From NCBI GenBank assembly GCA_029844215.1, contig CM056736.1:25171501-25235500 (forward strand): a stretch of DNA of 64,000 nucleotides, read 5' to 3'. Shown here piece after piece: positions 57,431 to 64,000 of this stretch (position 1 is the stretch's first letter; every line of letters begins with the position of its first letter). Made by a program: the position numbers and the translations under genes. The stretch is from Przewalskia tangutica. Lineage: Eukaryota; Streptophyta; Magnoliopsida; Solanales; Solanaceae. The notes beneath the pieces are model-generated. The model was not told where the DNA came from. It saw nothing but the letters and a program-made list of their open reading frames with translations, and ran no database searches.

Positions 57431-60400
57431 TGTTGGTGATATAAGTCAGATAATTATTTTTAGAGTCGCTACTTAATTTATAGGTAAATTAGGAAAACTG
57501 AGTTTGAAAGGGTTTATTCAAATTAATGAAAAATCCTATTTAAGCCAGAGTTAAGGTAAGAGTTCTGGTGATCCCCCGAAGAAGGTGTTAGACACTCCGC
57601 TATTAAGAATTCGTAGAATACAGTTGACCTTCGGGTTCTATAGCATGCTTAAATGATGTAAATTACTTAGAAAGTGTGTAAAATTTCCCACAAAATCCTT
57701 GACATTTATTTATTTCAAAACTCAAAAGTTTTTTTTTTGAAAAAAAAAAGTTAAACTTCCGCCAGAATGGTTTGCACAGGGGTAATTTAGTCAACTTATT
57801 TACGGACTAAGAACACACAAAGATTAATTTGGGTAGAACTTCATTGTTAGTTCAATAAATTATCCAATATCACTTGCACCTTCTGAAAATCTTTTAAAGT
57901 TGAAACAAATATAATTATTTGGAATACCAAGTTTTAGTTTAAGGGAGAAGAAAACAAGTGTTTTATTTCCATGCTATATCTTCTAAAGTCAAGATATTCT
58001 ACAATATTTCAAAACCCATATCTAACAAGTCCAAGATAGTGTTTAAGTACCCCAAAACCATTTGAGTTGGGCTTCGCCCACAAATCAGTTTTAAATTATC
58101 AATTTGGGCTTCTCTTAGAACAGAATAGTCCAAATAAATTTTGTTTTCTCGAACAATTCTATTTCTCAAAATTAGATTTATTAAAGGAAATCCCAGTCCA
58201 TTTGATGTATTTTGAGCCCGAAAGTCTTGTCTAAAACAACCTCATTTTTATTTTTAAATCTGAACAGCCCAATTCCAAGTGTGAAAATCCATTTTTTGGC
58301 TTCCCTTCCTTTTAAAGTACAAAACAGCTCGTCTTTCTTTTAATATCAGACACTAATCAAATTTAGAAACTCATTTGTGGCGATCCTATCTAAACGATGC
58401 ACATATCGTTTGCCTATCCTAAATTCGCAACCGTAGGGGTTCTAAAGTATTTGTTTACAAATAATATACAATATATATACACATATTGAATTGCGCTTGG
58501 CCCATTTTGAGAAGTCAATTGGCTATTGTATTAGGACATAATCAGATTAATGGGCTCAACCCAGTGGCTACGATCATGAAAAAGGACAAAGAAAGAGTAA
58601 CATAAAATGGGTTGAGCCCAACAATAACCATGGTATGGCATAAAAGATGATATGCAGTCCCTATACATATGATATACTGGGTATATCCGAGATATGAGTT
58701 GTATATCAGGTTGTATACTTAAACAAACTCAAATAGACACAAAGAGGAAGAGGCAACCAATTCTCAGACTTTAGTATGCATGTTGAGAAATCACTAAACA
58801 CACATTTTAGGTATATGCATGGTATACGAGAAATTAAACAAAAGGCATACAAAGGATATATTGAAGTATCAAAATCACATACCCCTCATATATATTTAGA
58901 CCTAAATATACTCCCTTCCAACCATACATGCTAGACTTGAAGTTAAGAAATAATGGATTGTCTCAAATACATCATGTTATCTTCTATTTATCTAGACATT
59001 GGTTATGCATGATAGTTTGAGACTAAAACAAGTGAAATGACTTAAACAATAGCACATAGACAGAGTAAGGTCATGCCAAGACATTCAGAGGGTTGTTTGG
59101 GTCAAGCCATTAGTAAGGGGGTCCTAAGAATAATTTTCTGTCAGCCTAAAGAATACACACATGATGTCATTTTAAGATTCAAACACACAAACTAGATAAA
59201 CCTGATAATAGAAGTGCATAACAACATGTAAGCCCACAAGACACAAGAACTAGGCTAAATGGGGTCCTGAGGGTTATTTGGATAATTAAGCAAACTCAAA
59301 TATGATCATACTTGACTTGAAAGTTCATGCAAAATTAGATGTCCAGATGCCAAAGCTCAAATTTATTTAAAACATAGGCAGGGGAACAAATAAGGAAGGT
59401 AAGTTCCATGTATTTGATTATACAAAGTAAAAGGACTAATATTATGGGTAAACTAGGTCATTACAACTCACATTAACACCAAACCATTTTTTGAACTAAT
59501 CATAACTTCTAACTAAACAATTTAGTAAGGACATTACTGTCTAAACAAGTTTGCTAAGCTGGTTTTAGACCATCATAGGTTCAGTTACATACTTTAGAAG
59601 CCATAGCTAACATGAACAAAAATAGGCTTTAATACATATCTGGATGGATTAAATTGTCCTAATTCATTTTAAACTTAAATTACAACTTAAGTTAATCACA
59701 TAGCACTCATAGATCACCAAAATGGACTCATATTTAGCATGAACAACTCAACTTAGCACCCAATCAACCTCAGATGCTAAACAATACATTCAAGCCAACT
59801 AAACATGCTTAAAGGATCATAAGTTTACACAAAACAAAGTAAATAATTGAAATTACACAAAGGGATAGTAAATACCTTTTGCGAGGGCAACCTAGGGTTC
59901 GAGATAGAGACTGGAACTTCAACTTTCATACTCGAATGCACTCGCACAGATGAAAAATATACAAGGTTTTAGTTTGTGAAGACTAATTAGGGCTAGTTTA
60001 GGATCCACCAAAGGGCTTGGATCCAGATTAAACAATAATTAATCGGACCTCTTATAATGAATAACAATGGCTCAATTTATAGAACTCATAGGAAACCCTA
60101 GCTGACCAAAGAATCTGATGTGGGATAATTTAAATTGGGAGGAAATCTCCCACCGAAATGATATAGACAATAGTTATCGAGACTTTGAATTCACAAATGG
60201 ACAAAGACCATTAAAATGAATAGCAAAATGCAGGGAAATAGGGTTGACCGTTACCTAGTGTTAGTGGTCATATGGTGGCATACAGAGGATAAGGGTAAGG
60301 GCAAATTGGATGGACCATGACTGCAAAGTTGGGCGTACCAACAGAGGCTCCATTTTTGGCAAGTGACGGAGACAAGGAGAAATGACTAGGGTTCTTCACG

Positions 60401-60907
60401 AAACCAAATCATGCAAAATAAAGATCCCAACGAATTTGCACAAAGTTTATATAAACTAGGGCCATATTTTGCAAATGTGGCTATTTTTAAGTATGAAGTA
60501 TGACCAATCAATTTCAATTATAACCTAATTAGGTCAAAATCTTCATTTTAAAATTCTTTCAATTTAAAATCATGCTTTAAAATTAGATGTATTTCTATTA
60601 TCCTACTCATTTAGTCGGCTTCCCGAATTTGACGGGGAGAATATTGATTTCTTTAAATTAAATATTTTAAGAAAATTAATTACATAATTAATCTTCTAAA
60701 TTCTAAAATCATAATATACGATCAAAATATTTCCGGAATGACAAAATATATTGGATGGTATTTTATCAAATGAAATGATAAAATATTTTCAAAATAACTT
60801 TTTAAAATCACATTTGTCTTGTAAAAACTATATTTTACTCCGTTTGTGACTCGGGAATCTTGAATTATTAAATAACATTATTGAAGGATAAAAATTAGGT
60901 GTCGACA
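57431..60907 (-). mobile_element. Tat/Ogre-like 3' LTR (minus orientation)
   Basis: On the minus strand it starts TGTCGACACC (60907) and ends ATCACCAACA (57431), 3477 bp. The end-proximal part (AAGTAGCGACTCT, GTGTCTAACACC) resembles the Tat-like solo LTR at 18650-18850. A GTATA-rich tract lies at 58660-58740. No ORF longer than 60 residues. To its right is repeat-rich noncoding DNA with a purine stretch (GAAAGAGCAG on the minus strand, 60909-60918) that could be the PPT, so it is read as a 3' LTR. Confidence 0.75.
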
Positions 60908-61599
60908 ACTGCTCTTTCGTTGTTCATGGATGGCAGGACGATCCTTGAGCAGCAAAATTTGACCTAGTTTTTAGCTGATCAATTAAAGAATATTCTCGTT
61001 TTGTATAATTTTGAAAATTGTGGTCGTACCATAGTTTCAGGGTTTCTTACATATCTGAGGTTGTATGAGAATTCAGGCCACTTGTAGCTCGACTCAATTA
61101 GACTTCTAGAGAAAAACCCCAGAACTAACAAGTCCTACAATAATTTTGTTGGAATGTGACCGATCATCGGGTGTTGAGTTCACCTACATATCCACGTTTT
61201 TTTGGGAATCATGTCACTTGTAGATAGACTCGATGTCCCGAAAAGGGTATCCTTTATGAGGGAGTGCATTTGACGGTTTTTGAAAAACCTTTTTCTGTAA
61301 GAGACCGACCGACTACGGGGTTTTCAAAAACCTCTTTTGTGATGGAATGCGGTGTGAAGTGATCTTCAAGCCCAACTACAGAAATCTTGACTCTCGTTAG
61401 CACACTATTTCGATCGGCTGACTAAGAATTTTTTTCACATTTGCTCCATATGTGTTTGTCTTCGATCTTCTTGCTTTCCACCTTTGGTAGCTTCTGACCT
61501 ATTTCTATTTCCTAAGACCTGACGTGTTTGATTGTTTTTTTTTACCTTACATATATGGATGTGTTTGTTGTACCCTCTTGGGTGACTATTCTGAACGGG
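60908..61599 (-). mobile_element. Noncoding 3' region of the Tat-like element
   Basis: No ORF beyond shadows. It joins the LTR to the tandem arrays and is most simply part of the element's 3' untranslated region (inference). Confidence 0.45.
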
Positions 61600-62045
61600 T
61601 GACACCTCTGATTCGCAAGACATCTTTGGTTGGATGTTGTTTCAGTAGATGTCGCCTCTGACATCGTCTGGATTGTATAACTTGATCGACTTTGAGTGGA
61701 TGCCTCCTTCGAAACCATATGGCTTGTACGTGTTTTATTGTGCAGATGCCATCTATGACACTATTTGGCTCATACATAATTTTTGGTTAGCGAATGCCAC
61801 TTGCGACACCATCTGGATCGTGCATTTTTGTTGAGTGGGTTCCACTTGCGACACTGCCTGACTCATGCATTTTTTGTTGATAGGATGCCACTTGCGGCAC
61901 CGTTTGGCTTGTGCATCTTTTGTTGAGCGAATGCTTTTTGCGACACCGTCTCGTGAATTTTTTAATGAGCGGATGTCACTTGCGACACTGTTTGCCTTTA
62001 TGCATTTTTTTGTTCAGCGGATTACACTTATGGCACGGTATGGAT
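61600..62045. repeat. Degenerate tandem repeat, ~55-60 bp unit (GCGACACCGTCTGG)
   Basis: About eight units with the core GCCACTTGCGACACCGTCTGG and CATTTTTTGTTGAGCGGAT. Units vary by substitutions and small indels. The ORFs in it (61649-61834, 61865-62083) are repeat translations. Confidence 0.85.
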
Positions 62046-62300
62046 CATGTGTGGATGGCCCTCTTGGCATAAAGTTTGTATGAGTGTCCCTCTCAGCATG
62101 TAGTTTGTATTAATGGCCCTCTCGGCAATGTTTGTATGAATGGCCCTCTCTGCGTGCTCGTATGAATGTCCCTCTTGGTAGTTTGCATGAATGACCCTCT
62201 CAGCATGCAGTTTGTATGAATGGCCCTCTCGGTATGCAGTTTATATGAATGACCCTCTCGATAATGTTTGTATGAATGGCCCTATCAGCATGCAGTCGAA
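62046..62300. repeat. Tandem repeat, ~30-bp unit (GAATGGCCCTCTCGGCATGC)
   Basis: About nine units with the core ATGAATGGCCCTCTCGG and CATGCAGTTTGT, with internal 5-9-bp deletions in some units. Confidence 0.9.
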
Positions 62301-62790
62301 AAATATAACCCTCTCAGTTGGATTATCTTTTTGTCTTCCCTTATTATTGGATGTGACCCTCTCGGTCAAGATTTCCATTTTGTCCTTTTATTAGTTGTGA
62401 CCCTCTCGGTCAGATTGTTGTTGTCTTTTATTTGACTCTCATGGTCGGATTATACTTCTTCGTACTTTTGTCACTTGTGACCCTCTTCCATTTTATCTTT
62501 TATATGGATTTCATGGTTGGGTTGTCTTTTCTTCGTCCCTTGTTGGCTCGTGGACCCTTTCAATTAGATAGACATTTTGTCACTTGTATGTCTCTCATGG
62601 CCAGATTATGCTTCTTGGTCCTTTTATCATATGTGATCCTCAAGTTAAATGGTTATTTTAACCTTTATATGGATCTCATAGTTGAACTGTCTTTTCTTCG
62701 TCCCTTGTTGGATCATGACCCTTTTAGTTAGATAGTCGTTTTGTCCTTTGTATGACTCTCACGGCCAGATTATGCCTTCCTTGTGGTGCT
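62301..62790. repeat. Tandem repeat, ~55-65 bp unit (GTGACCCTCTCGGTCAGATT)
   Basis: About seven units with the core GTGACCCTCTCGGTCAGATT and TTTTGTCCTTT. They share CCCTCTCGG with the neighbouring 30-bp array, as if one array arose from the other. The ORFs here are repeat translations. Confidence 0.85.
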
Positions 62791-63189
62791 TTGCTGCTTT
62801 AAATGGTTCTCTTGACCTGGTTGTGTTGCCTTGATGGTGCTTTTCTTGTCTATGGCTTTCAAGGCCCGGTTGTCATCTTCCAGTGTCGGAGTTTCTTTTT
62901 TATTGTACTTGTTTCATTCATGAGCAAACAAGTTAAGAGAAAAAATCAGTCGTCCTCTTGACGATGTTTTGGAGACCTTCAAACATAGATTTTTTTAGTT
63001 CATATAGGGTCAATTCGTATCGCCGACTCCTGTCGCATTTCTTTTTTACTTATTCGATATCAACCTCCTTTTCAGGCTCCATATTATGAGAGATAAAATT
63101 TTAGATTAATATTTAAAAATAATTGAGAAAACAAAATTTTTACTAAAATATTTTATCATATTTAAAAATTATTAACTTAATTTCATGAC

Positions 63190-63550
63190 ATATACACTCT
63201 GAGAGAGGTTCTTCGACCGTCCTTGGCGCTCTGGGCATGCTCCTCTTTTCTGCTAGTGAAATTTTTGAAACACCTTCAAAAAGTTTACCCCAATTGAAAA
63301 TTAGAGATCTGTTGATTCTCGTGCCGATTCATAGTGAAGGAATTTTTGAGTTTCACTCAAAACTTTTACCCCAGTTAAAGGTTTTAGACCGACTGGCTCT
63401 TGTGATGGAGATGTTGGTGGAATTTTTGAGATCTTCTCAAAAATTCTGCCCCAGTTTGAAAATTTTGGCCAACTGATCCTTTGTGCTAGGTTCGTTGGTG
63501 GAATTTTTGAGGTCCTCTACAAAATTATTCCCAGTTTCAAGCTGAGATCT
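63190..63550. repeat. Tandem repeat, ~90-115 bp unit (TTTTTGAG...CCCCAGTT)
   Basis: Three to four units with the core GAATTTTTGAGATCTTCTCAAAA and CTGCCCCAGTTTGAAAATTTTG (read in parts). The unit includes a palindrome-like TTTTTGAGATCTTCTCAAAAA. The ORF 63237-63476 is a repeat translation. Confidence 0.8.
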
Positions 63551-64000
63551 CTATACTTTGTGAGTCAATCCTTTGTATTCTCATGTCTTGGAGGCTTCCT
63601 AGGGGTTTCTTTGGTTTTTTTTTGTGCGGCCGATCTCAAAGAGCGCATACGTAATGTAGTTCGTGAACTAGGCCGAACGTAGTTCGGGATAAAAATGGTT
63701 GGTTTTTTGTAATAATGTGACCGAGTTCTAAATGGACACCTATGTATCCTCTTTGGGAATCAGGTCATCGCATATTTCATATTACAAGGAAATGTCCTTT
63801 GGTTTTTCTATTGCAATTACAAGTAGAGAAAATGCAATTACAAGCCAAGAAATGCGATTAAAAGTAAACAAAATGTGATTAAGTAAAAGGCAATTATAAA
63901 CTGACATGCATGTCATCATGAATAATATCTCTTGATAGCGTCTAAGTTGATTGCCTTAGACTACTCTTAGACATCCATTTGTGAGAGGATTAAAACTCCT
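63551..64000. repeat. Unassigned DNA with a short ATGCAATTACAAG repeat
   Basis: At about 63800-63895 a unit near 25-30 bp (GCAATTACAAGYARAGAAAAT) recurs about four times with changes. The rest has no recognisable feature. Confidence 0.5.

Noticed and set aside
61649..62731. Series of plus-strand ORFs rich in F, L and S
   Set aside because: Translations of tandem repeats; the frame changes from unit to unit.
1..64000. A CRISPR array, bacterial defence system or biosynthetic cluster
   Set aside because: All coding evidence is eukaryotic retroelement or plant SAUR; the tandem repeats are direct arrays without regular unique spacers.

Overview
This is nuclear DNA from a flowering plant, most likely a eudicot. 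An asterid or Solanaceae-like source is an inference from the style of the LTRs. The window is almost entirely nested LTR retrotransposons separated by small islands of single-copy-looking DNA. The only intact host gene I can support is one SAUR (small auxin-up RNA) gene at 40538-40771 on the minus strand.

Layout. 1-1909: truncated Ty3/gypsy LTR. 1910-2640: Tat/Ogre-like LTR fragment. 2641-4047: AT-rich DNA with degenerate repeats. 4048-7959: decayed Ty1/copia element (minus). 9200-14059: LTR fragments, including a gypsy LTR (10405-13775) with a 1.09-kb internal tandem duplication. 14060-20090: second copia element (minus) whose gag is split by a Tat-like solo LTR (16410-18931, target-site duplication TCCAC). 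20509-39982: third copia element (plus). Its 5' LTR is split by a full-length gypsy chromovirus (21721-32295, minus, TSD AATCT). 39984-41398: host island with an exon-like ORF and the SAUR gene. 41399-47393: copia solo LTR (minus, TSD AACAC) that itself holds two further solo LTRs, an Athila-like one (41698-42933, TSD TAAAA) and a gypsy one (43949-47191, TSD GTTAC). 47394-50470: host-like DNA with a tRNA-derived SINE (48200-48403, 17-bp TSD) and a MITE (48520-48818). 50640-57425: inverted gypsy LTR pieces and a deleted gypsy chromovirus. 57431-60907: Tat-like LTR (minus), followed by a long stretch of several tandem-repeat families (61600-63550) that looks like the element's 3' untranslated region.

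All retroelement reading frames carry stops, frameshifts, deletions or lost catalytic residues, so none looks autonomous. The most interesting signals are structural and noncoding. They are a series of hairpins with compensatory base changes in the Tat-like LTR leader (17105-17651), serial hairpins with a CAAAG loop plus a duplicated hairpin in the leader of the third copia element (33643-34289), and a GC-rich palindromic module (core GCGCCGCGGCGC and variants) that recurs in several unrelated LTR families. I found no rRNA, CRISPR array, organelle-derived insert or bacterial-type system.
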